A DNA stretch of 64,000 nt from JADJWR01 sp964509545 (GCA_964509545.1 CAZDXQ010000002.1:120932-184931); one strand, 5' to 3'; positions 18,210 through 28,908 are shown, numbered from the stretch's first letter. Translations and numbers: made by a program. Notes: generated by a model not told the origin, from the letters alone.

Positions 18210-18692
18210 TCAGCCGAGCAGCTTCTCGATATCGGCGGCGATGTCCTTCGGTTCGGTGGTCGGCGCGTAGCGCTTGACCACGTTGCCATCACGGTCGACC
18301 AGGAACTTGGTGAAGTTCCACTTGATGCCTTCGGAGCCGAGCAGGCCCGGCTTGGCCTTGGTCAGGTACTTGTACAAAGGGTGGGCGGTCTCGCCATTGA
18401 CGTCGATCTTGGCGAACAACGGAAAAGTGACGCCGAAGTTCATCTCGCAGAACTCGGCGATCTCCGACTCCGGCCCCGGTTCCTGCTCGCCGAACTGGTT
18501 GCTCGGGAAGCCGAGCACCACGAAGCCGCGCTTGCCGTATTCCTTGTACAGCGCCTCAAGGCCCTTGTACTGCGGCGTGAAGCCGCACTTGCTGGCGGTG
18601 TTGACGATCAGCAGCACCTTGCCCTTGTAGTCGGCGAGCTTGCGCGTCTTGCCATCGATGGTCCTGGCGGAGAAGTCGTAGACGGTCGTCAT
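18210..18692 (-). CDS. Glutathione peroxidase family protein (Cys type)
   Basis: This 160-residue peroxidase of the GPx/BtuE family has Cys36 in LIVNTASKCGFTPQY as the peroxidatic residue (Cys, not Sec). The catalytic partners are Gln66 in GFPSNQFGEQEPG and the Trp in IKWNFTKFLVDRDG. Bacterial members generally use thioredoxin as electron donor despite the name. ATG 18692 gives MTTVYDFSARTIDG, the typical N-terminus; the open frame upstream lacks similarity. The neighbour osmC supports a role in peroxide defence. Confidence 0.93.
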   Translation of the reverse strand: MTTVYDFSARTIDGKTRKLADYKGKVLLIVNTASKCGFTPQYKGLEALYKEYGKRGFVVLGFPSNQFGEQEPGPESEIAEFCEMNFGVTFPLFAKIDVNGETAHPLYKYLTKAKPGLLGSEGIKWNFTKFLVDRDGNVVKRYAPTTEPKDIAADIEKLLG

Positions 18693-18810
18693 GATGATCG
18701 AGGCGGCAACGCCGCCGATGATGTCCGCAACGCGGACGACGGCCGAATCATAGGCGCGCAGCCGCACGGTCAGCGCCGCTGCCGCGCCGGCGCGGCAGCG
18801 GCGCCGGCCG

Positions 18811-19953
18811 TCAGTTCGACAGGCCGAGGTGCTCGATGCCGCGCTGGATTTCCTGCGCGCCGCCGTACAGCTTCGAGTTCAGCTTGATGTTCAGGCGCAG
18901 GTCGTTGACGGAGTCGGCGTTGCGCAGCGCGTCCTCGTAGGAAATCAGCTCGGCCTCGTGCAGATCGAACAGCGCCTGGTCGAAGGTCTGCATGCCCTGC
19001 TCGCGGCTGCGCTTCATCACCTCGCGGATCTCCGGCACGTTGCCCTTGAAGATCAGGTCCTGGACCAGCGGCGTGTTCAGCAGGATCTCGACCGCCGGGA
19101 TCCGCCCCTTGCGGTCCTTGAATGCGATCAGCCGCTGCGACACCATCGCCCGCAGGTTCAGCGACAGGTCCATCAGCAGCTGCTGCCGCTTTTCCTCGGG
19201 GAAGAAGTTGATCACCCGGTCGAGCGCCTGGTTGGTCGAGTTGGCGTGCAGCGTGCACATCACCAGGTGGCCGGTCTCGGCGAAGGCAATGGCGTGTTCC
19301 ATCGTCTCGCGTTCGCGGATCTCGCCGATCAGGATCACGTCCGGCGCCTGGCGCAGCGTGTTCTTCAGCGCCACCTGCCAGCTGTCGCAGTCGACGCCGA
19401 TCTCGCGGTGCGTGACGATGCAGTTCTTGTGCGGATGCACGTACTCGACCGGATCCTCGATCGTGATGATGTGGCCCTGGCTGTTTTCGTTGCGGTAGCC
19501 GACCATCGCCGCGAGCGTCGTCGACTTGCCCGAGCCGGTGGCGCCGACCATCATGACGATGCCGCGTTTGGCCATCGCCAGATCGTTGATGATCGGCGGC
19601 AGGTTGATCTCCTCGGCCGTGGGGATCTTGTCGGCGATGACGCGGAAGACGATGCCGACCTTGCCCTGCTGCACGAAGGCGGAGACGCGGAAGCGGCCGA
19701 TCCCGGTCGGGCTGATGGCGAAGTTGCATTCGCGCGTCGACTCGAACTCCGCCGCCTGGCGGTCGTTCATGATCGCCCGCACCAGTTCGGCGGTGTGTTG
19801 CGCCGTCAGCGGCTGGTTGGACACCGGCAGCACCCGGCCATCGATCTTGAAGGCCGGCGGGAACTCGGCGGTCAGGAACAGATCCGACCCCTTCTTCGTC
19901 AGCAGCAGCTTCAGCAGGTCGTGGATGAAGCGGGTGGCTTGATCGCGATCCAT
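18811..19953 (-). CDS. pilU: Pilus retraction ATPase paralogue PilU
   Basis: This 380-residue hexameric secretion-type ATPase assists PilT in retracting type IV pili. It has Walker A VGATGSGKSTTLAAM, the Asp box ITIEDPVEYVH, Walker B PDVILIGEIRERET and the His box TGHLVMCTLHANS. The segment equivalent to PilT's AIRNLIRE reads TPLVQDLIFKG, which identifies PilU. The length and extended C-terminus also fit PilU (about 380). It follows pilT by 80 bases on the same strand. The ATPases could serve a classical type IVa pilus elsewhere or the MSHA pilus encoded downstream. Confidence 0.93.
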   Translation of the reverse strand: MDRDQATRFIHDLLKLLLTKKGSDLFLTAEFPPAFKIDGRVLPVSNQPLTAQHTAELVRAIMNDRQAAEFESTRECNFAISPTGIGRFRVSAFVQQGKVGIVFRVIADKIPTAEEINLPPIINDLAMAKRGIVMMVGATGSGKSTTLAAMVGYRNENSQGHIITIEDPVEYVHPHKNCIVTHREIGVDCDSWQVALKNTLRQAPDVILIGEIRERETMEHAIAFAETGHLVMCTLHANSTNQALDRVINFFPEEKRQQLLMDLSLNLRAMVSQRLIAFKDRKGRIPAVEILLNTPLVQDLIFKGNVPEIREVMKRSREQGMQTFDQALFDLHEAELISYEDALRNADSVNDLRLNIKLNSKLYGGAQEIQRGIEHLGLSN

Positions 19954-20033
19954 AGTTTCCTCATCGGGCGCGCCTGGCGCGCGAGTTCACTTCACTTGCC
20001 CGCCCCTGCGCGGCGACGGAGCATGCGTCGTCG

Positions 20034-21077
20034 TCAGCCCACGAACGCCTCGGGCTGCTTGGCGTAGGTCCGCGCCTCGCCATGCGAAATCTGGTTGCGG
20101 CGAACCAGGTCGAGCAGGCACTGGTCGAGCGTCTGCATGCCGAACTGGGCGCCGGTCTGGATCATCGAGTACATCTGCGCCACCTTGTTCTCGCGGATCA
20201 GGTTGCGGATCGCCGGCGTGCCGACCATGATCTCGTGCGCCGCGATGCGGCCGCTGCCGTCCTTCAGCTTCAGCAGCGACTGCGAGATCACCGCCACCAG
20301 CGATTCGGACAGCATCGCCCGCACCATCTCCTTTTCCGCCGCCGGGAACACGTCGACCATGCGGTCGATGGTCTTGGCCGCCGACGAAGTATGCAGCGTG
20401 CCCAGCACCAGGTGTCCGGTCTCGGCCGCGGTCAGCGCCAGCCGGATCGTCTCCAGGTCGCGCAGTTCGCCCACCAGGATCACGTCCGGGTCCTCACGCA
20501 GCGCCGCGCGCAGGGCGTTGGCAAACGACAGCGTGTGCGGGCCGACCTCGCGTTGGTTGATCACGCACTTGCGCGGCTCGTGCACGAACTCGATCGGGTC
20601 CTCGACCGTCAGCACGTGCCCTTGCACCTGGTTGTTCACATGATCGAGCATCGCTGCCAGCGTGGTCGACTTGCCCGAGCCGGTCGGACCGGTCACCAGC
20701 ACCAGGCCGCGCGGCTTCATCGCGAAGTCGGCAAAAACGCGCGGCGCATTCAGTTCCTCCAGCGACAGCACGCGCGACGGAATCGTGCGCAGCACCGCCG
20801 AAGAGCCTCGGTCCTGCATGAACGCATTGACGCGGAAGCGCGCCAGTCCGGGCAGGTTGAACGAGAAGTCGACGTCGAACGTCTCGTCGTAGTGCTTGCG
20901 CTGCTGGTCATTCATGATGTCGTAGATCATGGCGTGCACTTCCTTGTGCTCCAGCGGCGGCAGATTGATCCGGCGCACGTCGCCGTGCACGCGGATCATC
21001 GGCGGCAGGCCCGCGGACAGGTGCAGGTCCGAAGCCTTGTTCTTGACGGAAAATGCGAGCAGTTCGGAGATATCCAT
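20034..21077 (-). CDS. pilT: Type IV pilus retraction ATPase PilT
   Basis: This 347-residue ATPase powers pilus retraction and twitching. Motifs are Walker A VTGPTGSGKSTTLAAML, the Asp box LTVEDPIEFVHEP, Walker B PDVILVGELRDLET, the His box TGHLVLGTLHTSSA and the diagnostic AIRNLIRENK. The length is that of standard PilT (about 344). It starts at ATG 21077 and is divergent from yggS with a 123-base shared upstream region, an arrangement conserved in beta- and gammaproteobacteria. Confidence 0.96.
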   Translation of the reverse strand: MDISELLAFSVKNKASDLHLSAGLPPMIRVHGDVRRINLPPLEHKEVHAMIYDIMNDQQRKHYDETFDVDFSFNLPGLARFRVNAFMQDRGSSAVLRTIPSRVLSLEELNAPRVFADFAMKPRGLVLVTGPTGSGKSTTLAAMLDHVNNQVQGHVLTVEDPIEFVHEPRKCVINQREVGPHTLSFANALRAALREDPDVILVGELRDLETIRLALTAAETGHLVLGTLHTSSAAKTIDRMVDVFPAAEKEMVRAMLSESLVAVISQSLLKLKDGSGRIAAHEIMVGTPAIRNLIRENKVAQMYSMIQTGAQFGMQTLDQCLLDLVRRNQISHGEARTYAKQPEAFVG

Positions 21078-21200
21078 GAGGGGCGTCCGGCGGCAACGGC
21101 AGCGGCTGGGGCGTCGACTCGGTATAGCGGGCGCCCGCTTCGCGCCAAACCCTTGTCAGGCAACGACTTTACAGGGCCACACCCGCAAGGGCGATCGATT

Positions 21201-21941
21201 ATGTCCAGTTCGGACAAGCAGTTGCAAGCCAACCTTACGTTGCTGGCCGAAAGGATTACTGTCGCCGCCGCTCGTGCGGGCCGAAAGACCGATTCGGTCA
21301 CGGTGGTGGCGGTCAGCAAGATGTTCGCCGCGGAGGCCGTGCTGGCGTTGGCCGGCGTCGGCCAGCGCCATTTCGGCGAGAACTACCTGCAGGAGGCGCA
21401 GGCCAAGATCGCCGCGGTGCGGGCGGCGCGACCCGAGCTCGATATCGTCTGGCACTTCATCGGTCCGATCCAAAGCAACAAGGCCGGGCGGATCGCCGAA
21501 CTGTTCGACTGGGTGCAGTCCGTGGACCGGCTGAAGATCGCGCAGCGGCTGTCGGAGCGGCGGCCTGCGGACCGTCCGCCGCTGAACGTGCTGCTGCAGG
21601 TCAACATCAGCGGCGAGGCGGCCAAGAGCGGCGTCGCGCCCGATCAAGTACCGCAACTGGCCCTTGCCGTGGCGTCGCTGCCGCGCCTGCGCCTGCGCGG
21701 GCTCATGGCGATTCCCGAGCCGACCGACGATCCGCTCAGGCAGCGCGCCCCTTTGGCGGCGATGAAGAGGTTGTTCGATACGCAGCGCAGCGCCGTCTTT
21801 CCTGACTGGGACACGCTGTCCATGGGCATGTCCTCCGACCTCGAAATGGCCATCGAGGAAGGCGCGACGATGGTCAGGGTCGGCACGGCGCTGTTCGGCA
21901 CGCGCCGCTACGCGACGACCGAAGGGAGCGCGGAAACATGA
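21201..21941 (+). CDS. yggS: YggS/PROSC family pyridoxal phosphate homeostasis protein
   Basis: This 246-residue PLP-binding protein keeps free pyridoxal phosphate and amino/keto acid pools in balance; it has no established catalytic reaction. Lys40 in VTVVAVSKMF forms the Schiff base. HFGENYLQEAQAK, WHFIGPIQSNKAG, LSMGMSSDLEMAI and VRVGTALFGTR are family motifs. The ATG at 21201 (MSSSDKQLQAN) is chosen over the longer open frame because homology starts here. Its TGA overlaps the next ATG by four bases. Confidence 0.95.
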   Translation: MSSSDKQLQANLTLLAERITVAAARAGRKTDSVTVVAVSKMFAAEAVLALAGVGQRHFGENYLQEAQAKIAAVRAARPELDIVWHFIGPIQSNKAGRIAELFDWVQSVDRLKIAQRLSERRPADRPPLNVLLQVNISGEAAKSGVAPDQVPQLALAVASLPRLRLRGLMAIPEPTDDPLRQRAPLAAMKRLFDTQRSAVFPDWDTLSMGMSSDLEMAIEEGATMVRVGTALFGTRRYATTEGSAET

Positions 21942-22831
21942 ACGCAGCCGAGTCCCTCGACGAGATCGATCGCATTCACGACGCCGAGCCGCAGCGCGCC
22001 GCCGACGGCTTGCGCGCGCTCGACTGCCATGCGCTGCCCGGCGAGCGGCTGCCGCTGTATGCGTTTCTCGTCAACCACGTGCTCGGCGAGAAGCTCGGCG
22101 CATGGCGCGAGGCGGCCGAACGCCTGCAAGCGCTGCGCGCGGGCCGGCCAGACGCTCCGCTGGCCGTGGCCCTGCAGTCGGCGATCGCCGCGGAACTGAG
22201 CGGAAACGACCACGGCGCAGCCTTCGAGGCGCTGACGAACGCCGCCGGCGCGACCGCGGCGCGGATCGCCGTCGGCGTCGGCCGGCTCGGCTTCGAAGCC
22301 GCATCGGCGACCGAGCTCGCTGATCGGCTTCTGCGGCTGGCGCGCGAGTCGCAACGCCTCGATACGGCCGGCCCGCTCGATCAGCGACTGGCCGCCGGCT
22401 TCAACAACGCCACATCGCGGCTGCTCGACACGGTCGACGAGCCTGCCGCGTCGGCACTGCGCGATGCCCTCGTCGAAGGCGCGGCGGCGGCGCTGCGTTT
22501 CTGGCAGCGCGCCGGAACCTGGGTCCAGCACGAACGCGCGCTGTACCTGAAGGCGTTGGTGCACAACCGCATCGGTGAACCCGGCGCGGCGCGCGACGCC
22601 TGCACGCAGGCCCTGTCGCTGATCGCCGCCAACGGCACCGAGGAGGTCGACCGCGCTTTCCTTCAGTTGCAGCTGGCCTACGCCCTGCTCCGCCTCGGCG
22701 ATGCCACAGCCGGGAAGCAGCTTGCCGAGGCGCGTGCTGCGGCTGCCGCGTGGGACGACGAAGGGCTGAAAACGTGGTTCGATGCTGAGTTCGGCCGCCT
22801 GTTTGCCGCGGCGGGGGGAGGACAGGGATGA
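21938..22831 (+). CDS. Unrecognised alpha-helical protein between yggS and proC
   Basis: This 297-residue soluble protein is rich in Ala, Leu, Glu and Arg and predicted all-helical, with short helix pairs resembling TPR/SEL repeats. An example is the region of residues 195-270 (ALYLKALVHNRIGEPGAARD and following). It has no signal peptide, membrane segment or catalytic motif that I recognise. Its ATG overlaps the yggS stop, and its stop overlaps the proC ATG (four bases each), so it is translationally coupled in the middle of a widely conserved gene pair. A scaffold or protein-interaction role is only a guess. Confidence 0.6.
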   Translation: MNAAESLDEIDRIHDAEPQRAADGLRALDCHALPGERLPLYAFLVNHVLGEKLGAWREAAERLQALRAGRPDAPLAVALQSAIAAELSGNDHGAAFEALTNAAGATAARIAVGVGRLGFEAASATELADRLLRLARESQRLDTAGPLDQRLAAGFNNATSRLLDTVDEPAASALRDALVEGAAAALRFWQRAGTWVQHERALYLKALVHNRIGEPGAARDACTQALSLIAANGTEEVDRAFLQLQLAYALLRLGDATAGKQLAEARAAAAAWDDEGLKTWFDAEFGRLFAAAGGGQG

Positions 22832-23637
22832 AGATTGCATTCGTCGGCGGCGGCAACATGGCCGCCGCGCTGATCGGCGGCTTGCTGCGCGCCGGCCGCG
22901 CGGCGGCCGACCTGCTCGTCGTCGAGGTCGACGCTGACCGCTGCGCGCTGCTGCAGCGGCAATACGGCGTGCAGGCGATGACGGCGCCGGACGATCGGCT
23001 GCGCGCGGCCGCGGCCGTCGTTCTCGCCGTCAAGCCGCAGCAGATGCGCGCGGCCTGCGAGGCGGCCCGGCCGCACCTGGACACGCCGCTGGTAGTGTCG
23101 ATCGCCGCCGGCACGCGCACGGCCGACATCGGCCGCTGGCTCGGGGCGGCGGCGATCGTGCGCACGATGCCCAACACGCCGGCGCTGATCGGCCGCGGCG
23201 TCACCGGCATGGCCGCGACGCCCGCGGTCGACGCCCGGCAGCGCGAACTGGCCGAATCGATCCTGCGTGCGGCGGGGGAAGTGCTGTGGTTCGACGACGA
23301 AGCGCAGCTCGATGCCGTCACTGCGGTGTCCGGCAGCGGCCCGGCTTACGTCTTCTACTTCATCGAAGCGCTGGCGCGCGCCGGCGTCGAGCTCGGGTTG
23401 GACGCCGGGCGGTCGCGCATGCTCGCGGTGCAGACCTTCGTCGGCGCGGCGCAGCTCGCGGCGCAGTCCCCCGAGCCGCTCGCGACGCTGCGCGAGCAGG
23501 TCACTTCCAAGGGCGGCACCACGGCCGCGGCGCTGGCCTGGCTGGAGGCCAACGCGGTGAGTGCGCGCATCGTCGAAGCCGTGCACGCGGCGCATCGCCG
23601 CGCCGGCGAACTCGGTGAGGAGTTCGGCCGGCAATAG
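22828..23637 (+). CDS. proC: Pyrroline-5-carboxylate reductase
   Basis: This 269-residue NAD(P)H-dependent enzyme performs the last step of proline synthesis. The Rossmann motif GGGNMAAALIGGLL opens the protein. The C-terminal dimerisation domain has TAVSGSGPAYVFYFIEAL and LREQVTSKGGTTAAAL, both ProC signatures. The start overlaps the preceding gene by four bases. ubiA converges on it, with only 10 bases between the two stop codons. Confidence 0.96.
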   Translation: MKIAFVGGGNMAAALIGGLLRAGRAAADLLVVEVDADRCALLQRQYGVQAMTAPDDRLRAAAAVVLAVKPQQMRAACEAARPHLDTPLVVSIAAGTRTADIGRWLGAAAIVRTMPNTPALIGRGVTGMAATPAVDARQRELAESILRAAGEVLWFDDEAQLDAVTAVSGSGPAYVFYFIEALARAGVELGLDAGRSRMLAVQTFVGAAQLAAQSPEPLATLREQVTSKGGTTAAALAWLEANAVSARIVEAVHAAHRRAGELGEEFGRQ

Positions 23638-23647
23638 CCGCGCCTTT

Positions 23648-24511
23648 TCAGGCCACCGCGTAATGGCCGGCCACGCCGGCGAACACCGCCAATCCGAGCC
23701 ACTGGTTGTGGCGGAACGCGCGGAAGCACTCTTCGCGCCGCCGGCCGCGGATCAGCACGAAGTGATAGCCGGCGATGACCAGCGCCGCGGCCCAGCCGAG
23801 GTAAAACGGCCAGGAAAACCGCAGCACCAAGCCGATGGCCGCCAGCAGCAGAAGGAACGCCGCATAGCAGCCGACGACCGCGGCCACATCGGCGCGGCCG
23901 AACAGGATCGCCGACGACCGCAGGCCGATGCGCAGATCGTCGTCGCGATCGACCATCGCGTACTCGGTGTCGTAGGCCACGACCCAGAACAGGTTGGCCG
24001 CGAACAGCCACCATCCGAGCACGCCGACCTCGCCGCGCACCGCGGCGAAGGCCATCGGGATGCCGAAGGAAAAGGCGATCGCCAGCCACGCCTGCGGCAG
24101 CGGGAAGAAGCGCTTGAACAGCGGATAACTGAGCGCCACAACCGCGCCAACCACCGCGAGCGCGAAGGTCAGCAGGTTCAGCGGGATCAGCAGCAGCGCC
24201 GAAGCGCCGATCAGCCCAATGCCGACGGCCCAGGCCTCGGCCGGCGAGACCCTGCCGCTGGCCACGACCCGGTCCGCGGTGCGTTTGACGTGGCCGTCGA
24301 AATCGCGATCGAAGACGTCGTTGACGGCGCAGCCGGCCGAGCGCATCAGCAGCGTGCCAAGGCAGAAGATCGCCAGGTGCAGCATGCTCGGCAAACCGGC
24401 CGAGGCGATCCACAGCGCCGTCAGGGTCGGCCACAGCAGCAGCAGCGTGCCGACCGGCTTGTCGAAGCGGATCAGGCGGGCGTAAAGGCGCAGGCGCTCG
24501 GCGATGAACAT
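23648..24511 (-). CDS. ubiA: 4-hydroxybenzoate polyprenyltransferase
   Basis: This 287-residue integral membrane enzyme attaches the prenyl tail to 4-hydroxybenzoate in ubiquinone synthesis. It carries both Asp-rich Mg-diphosphate motifs, NDVFDRDFDGHVKRTADR and YDTEYAMVDRDDD, and eight to nine hydrophobic segments. ATG 24511 (MFIAERLRLYARLIRFDKPV) fits the family; the open frame continues upstream but without similarity. The gene diverges from ugpB. Confidence 0.95.
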   Translation of the reverse strand: MFIAERLRLYARLIRFDKPVGTLLLLWPTLTALWIASAGLPSMLHLAIFCLGTLLMRSAGCAVNDVFDRDFDGHVKRTADRVVASGRVSPAEAWAVGIGLIGASALLLIPLNLLTFALAVVGAVVALSYPLFKRFFPLPQAWLAIAFSFGIPMAFAAVRGEVGVLGWWLFAANLFWVVAYDTEYAMVDRDDDLRIGLRSSAILFGRADVAAVVGCYAAFLLLLAAIGLVLRFSWPFYLGWAAALVIAGYHFVLIRGRRREECFRAFRHNQWLGLAVFAGVAGHYAVA

Positions 24512-24632
24512 GGGGCTCGGCGATGAGGCGCAAGCGCGACGCGGTCCTTTGCGCTGCCGCGCTGGCGCAAGTATCGTAGCAACCCTGTCACGGCCGAGCA
24601 CAACAATACCGGCCTACCTAGAGGAGACCGCG

Positions 24633-25946
24633 ATGCTACGCAAAGTCCTTCCGGCGGCACTTGCCGCCGCGCTGACGGCCGGCCTCAGCCCTGCCGCGCT
24701 GGCGCAAACCGAAATCCAGTGGTGGCACTCGATGGGCGGCGCGCTCGGCGAAGCGCTGAACGAGCTGGCCGACAAGTTCAACGCCAGCCAGAAGGAATAC
24801 AAGATCGTCACTTCGTACAAGGGCTCCTATCCCGAGTCGATGACGGCGGCGATCGCCGCATTCCGCGCCGGCCAGGCGCCGCACATCCTGCAGGTGTTCG
24901 AAGTCGGCACGGCGACCATGATGGCGGCCAAGGGCGCGGTCAAGCCCGTATACCAGCTGATGAAGGAGGCAGGCGAGCCGTTCGATCCCAAGGCCTACCT
25001 GCCGACCGTGACGGGCTATTACTCGGACATAAAGGGCAACATGCTGTCGCTGCCGTTCAACAGCTCGACCGCGCTGTTTTACATCGACCGCAACAAATTC
25101 AAGGCGGCGGGCCTGCCGCCCGTGGCGCCGAAGACCTGGAAGGAACTGATCGCCACGGCGGAGAAGCTGAAGGCGGCCGGGCAGGACTGCGTCTACACCA
25201 CGGGCTGGCCGTCGTGGGTGCATATCGAGAACTTCAGCGCCTGGCATAACGTGCCCATCGGCACCAAGCAGAACGGCATGGGCGGCCTGGACACCGAGTT
25301 CACCATCAACTCGCCAACGCACGTCAAGCACATCCAGATGCTCGCCGACATGGCCAAGCGGGGGCTGTTCACTTACGCCGGCCGAACCAACCAGGCCGAC
25401 GCCAAATTCCAGAGCGGCGAGTGCGCGATGGCGACCATCAGCGCCGGCGCGCTGGGCGGCACGATCAAGGCAGCCAAGACCGACTGGCAGTTGAACTTCC
25501 TCCCCTACCACGACGACGTTCCGGGCGCGCCGCAGAACTCGATCATCGGCGGCGCGTCGCTGTGGGTGATGAGCGGCCGCAAGGCCGAGGAGTACAAGGG
25601 CGTGGCGCGCTTCTTCTCCTTCCTGTCGCGGCCCGAGGTGCAGATGGAGTGGCATCAGAAGACCGGCTACGTGCCGATCACCCTGGCGGCCTACGAGATG
25701 ACGAAGAAGTCCGGCTTCTACGACAAGAATCCGGGGCGCGACACGGCCGTGCTGCAGCTGACCAACAAGGCCCCGACCGAAAATTCGAAGGGCCTGCGCT
25801 TCGGCAACTTCGTGCAGGGCCGCACGATCATCGAAGAGGAGCTGGAAGCGGCGTTCGCCGGCAAGAAGACCGCCAAGGCCGCGCTCGACGACGCCGTGCG
25901 GCGCGGCAATGAACTTCTGAGGCAGTTCGAGGCCGCCAACAAGTAG
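24633..25946 (+). CDS. ugpB: sn-Glycerol-3-phosphate ABC transporter, periplasmic binding protein
   Basis: This 437-residue protein has a signal peptide (MLRKVLPAALAAALTAGLSP, cleavage after ALA near residue 25) and a type I cluster D binding fold. It starts with QTEIQWWHSMGGALGEALNE, characteristic of UgpB, and contains FNSSTALFYIDRNKF and GGASLWVMSG. It delivers glycerol-3-phosphate or glycerophosphodiesters to UgpAE. A GAGGAG Shine-Dalgarno at 24621-24626 fixes ATG 24633. It is the first gene of ugpBAEC; no ugpQ phosphodiesterase or Pho box was identified. Confidence 0.93.
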   Translation: MLRKVLPAALAAALTAGLSPAALAQTEIQWWHSMGGALGEALNELADKFNASQKEYKIVTSYKGSYPESMTAAIAAFRAGQAPHILQVFEVGTATMMAAKGAVKPVYQLMKEAGEPFDPKAYLPTVTGYYSDIKGNMLSLPFNSSTALFYIDRNKFKAAGLPPVAPKTWKELIATAEKLKAAGQDCVYTTGWPSWVHIENFSAWHNVPIGTKQNGMGGLDTEFTINSPTHVKHIQMLADMAKRGLFTYAGRTNQADAKFQSGECAMATISAGALGGTIKAAKTDWQLNFLPYHDDVPGAPQNSIIGGASLWVMSGRKAEEYKGVARFFSFLSRPEVQMEWHQKTGYVPITLAAYEMTKKSGFYDKNPGRDTAVLQLTNKAPTENSKGLRFGNFVQGRTIIEEELEAAFAGKKTAKAALDDAVRRGNELLRQFEAANK

Positions 25947-25982
25947 TCCGGCAACACGGCTGCACTACCCGCGCCGGGCGGA

Positions 25983-26864
25983 ATGGAAAAACGCGTCGTC
26001 TTCCGCTCGGCGTGGCTGCCCTACCTGCTGGTGGCGCCGCAGCTCGCCATCACCATCGTCTTCTTCTTCTGGCCGGCGTCGCAGGCGGTCTGGTACTCGT
26101 TCCAGCTGCAGGACGCCTTCGGCCTGCGCACGCAGTTCGTCGGCCTGCAGAACTTCTACACGCTGTTCAAGGACCCGAACTACCTCGCATCGTTTCGCAC
26201 CACGGCGGTGTTCAGCGTCGCTGTGGCCGGCATCGGCATCGCGCTGTCGCTGCTGCTGGCGGTGATGGCCGACCGGGTCGTGCGCGGCGCGATGGCCTAC
26301 AAGACGCTGCTGATCTGGCCGTACGCCGTGGCCGCTGCGGTCGCGGGCGTTCTTTATGCGTTCATGTTCGCGCCCTCGATCGGCATCGTCACCTTCATGC
26401 TGCGCGGCTTCGGCATCCACTGGAACTGGGTGATCAACGGCGAGCAGGCGATGCTGCTGGTGATCATGGCCGCGGTGTGGAACCAGATCAGCTACAACTT
26501 TCTCTTCTTCCTGGCCGGGCTGCAGTCGATCCCGAAGTCGCTGATCGAGGCGGCAGCGATCGACGGCGCCGGACCCGGGCGGCGCTTCTGGACCATCGTC
26601 TTCCCGCTGCTTTCGCCGACCGCGTTCTTCCTGCTCGTGGTCAACGTCGTCTACGCCTTCTTCGGCACCTTCGGCATCATCGATGCCATCACCCAGGGCG
26701 GCCCCGCGCAGTCGACGCAGATCCTCGTGTACAAGGTCTACCACGACGGCGTAAAAGCCGCCGACCTCGGCGGCTCGTCGGCGCAGTCGGTGATCCTGAT
26801 GGCGATCGTGATCGCACTGACGGTGGTGCAGTTCCGATTCATCGAGCGGCGGGTGCAGTACTGA
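25983..26864 (+). CDS. ugpA: sn-Glycerol-3-phosphate ABC transporter permease UgpA
   Basis: This 293-residue inner-membrane permease of the MalF type has six membrane spans. The EAA loop that docks the ATPase reads EAAAIDGAGPGRRFWTIVFPLLSP. The N-terminus (WLPYLLVAPQLAITIVFFFW) is typical of UgpA. It lies 36 bases after ugpB, and the ugpE start follows two bases after its stop. Confidence 0.94.
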   Translation: MEKRVVFRSAWLPYLLVAPQLAITIVFFFWPASQAVWYSFQLQDAFGLRTQFVGLQNFYTLFKDPNYLASFRTTAVFSVAVAGIGIALSLLLAVMADRVVRGAMAYKTLLIWPYAVAAAVAGVLYAFMFAPSIGIVTFMLRGFGIHWNWVINGEQAMLLVIMAAVWNQISYNFLFFLAGLQSIPKSLIEAAAIDGAGPGRRFWTIVFPLLSPTAFFLLVVNVVYAFFGTFGIIDAITQGGPAQSTQILVYKVYHDGVKAADLGGSSAQSVILMAIVIALTVVQFRFIERRVQY

Positions 26865-26866
26865 CG

Positions 26867-27715
26867 ATGGTCGAACGCCGCCCCTGGCTGGATGTCTTCT
26901 CGCACGCCGTGCTGATCGTCGGCGTGGTGGCGATCGCGTTTCCGGTCTACGTGACCTTCGTCGCCTCGACGCTGACGCTCGAGCAGATCATGGCGGCGCC
27001 GATGCCGCTGGTGCCCGGCGACCAGCTGATCGAGAACTACCGGCAGGTGCTGTTCGCCGGCACCGAGAAGGGATCGAAAGCGCCGGTAGCGACGATGCTC
27101 GTCAACAGCACGGTGATGGCGCTGGCGATCACCTTCGGCAAGATCGCCATTTCGATCATCTCGTCGTTCGCGATCGTCTACTTCCGCTTCCCGCTGCGGA
27201 TGTTCTTCTTCTGGACGATCTTCGTCACCCTGATGCTGCCGGTCGAAGTGCGCATCATCCCGACCTTCCAGGTCATCGCCGACCTGGGCATGCTCAACTC
27301 CTACGCCGGCCTGACGCTGCCGCTGATCGCCTCGGCGACCGCCACCTTCCTGTTCCGCCAGTTCTTCCTGACCATCCCCGACGAACTGGCCGAGGCGGCG
27401 CGCATCGACGGCGCCGGGCCGATGCGGTTCTTCTGGGACGTGGTCGTGCCGTTGTCGAAGACCACGATGGCGGCGCTGTTCGTGATCCAGTTCATCTACG
27501 GCTGGAACCAGTACCTGTGGCCGCTGCTGATCACCACCGACGAGTCGATGTACACGGTGGTGATCGGCATCAAGCGAATGATCGTCGGCGGCGATGCCGC
27601 CAACGAATGGAACCTGGTGATGGCCACGGCGATGCTGGCGCTGCTGCCTCCGGCCGTGGTCGTCCTGCTGATGCAGAAATGGTTCGTCAAGGGACTGGTG
27701 GAAACGGAAAAATAG
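26867..27715 (+). CDS. ugpE: sn-Glycerol-3-phosphate ABC transporter permease UgpE
   Basis: This 282-residue permease of the MalG type has six membrane spans. Its EAA loop is EAARIDGAGPMRFFWDVVVP. RRPWLDVFSHAVLIVGVVAI at the N-terminus and PEVRIIPTFQVIADLGML-like features match UgpE. ATG 26867 is just after the ugpA stop, and its TAG abuts the ugpC ATG with no gap, implying translational coupling. Confidence 0.94.
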   Translation: MVERRPWLDVFSHAVLIVGVVAIAFPVYVTFVASTLTLEQIMAAPMPLVPGDQLIENYRQVLFAGTEKGSKAPVATMLVNSTVMALAITFGKIAISIISSFAIVYFRFPLRMFFFWTIFVTLMLPVEVRIIPTFQVIADLGMLNSYAGLTLPLIASATATFLFRQFFLTIPDELAEAARIDGAGPMRFFWDVVVPLSKTTMAALFVIQFIYGWNQYLWPLLITTDESMYTVVIGIKRMIVGGDAANEWNLVMATAMLALLPPAVVVLLMQKWFVKGLVETEK

Positions 27716-28798
<1,083 letters not shown>

Positions 28799-28908
28799 GC
28801 TGCGCGGTCAGGCGTTGCCTGCCAAGGCGGGCCAGCGGGGGAAACGATCCGCGACCTGGCCGATGCTCGACAGGCCTACGCCTCGCCGGAGGTCCGCCCG
28901 TGAAGCGC

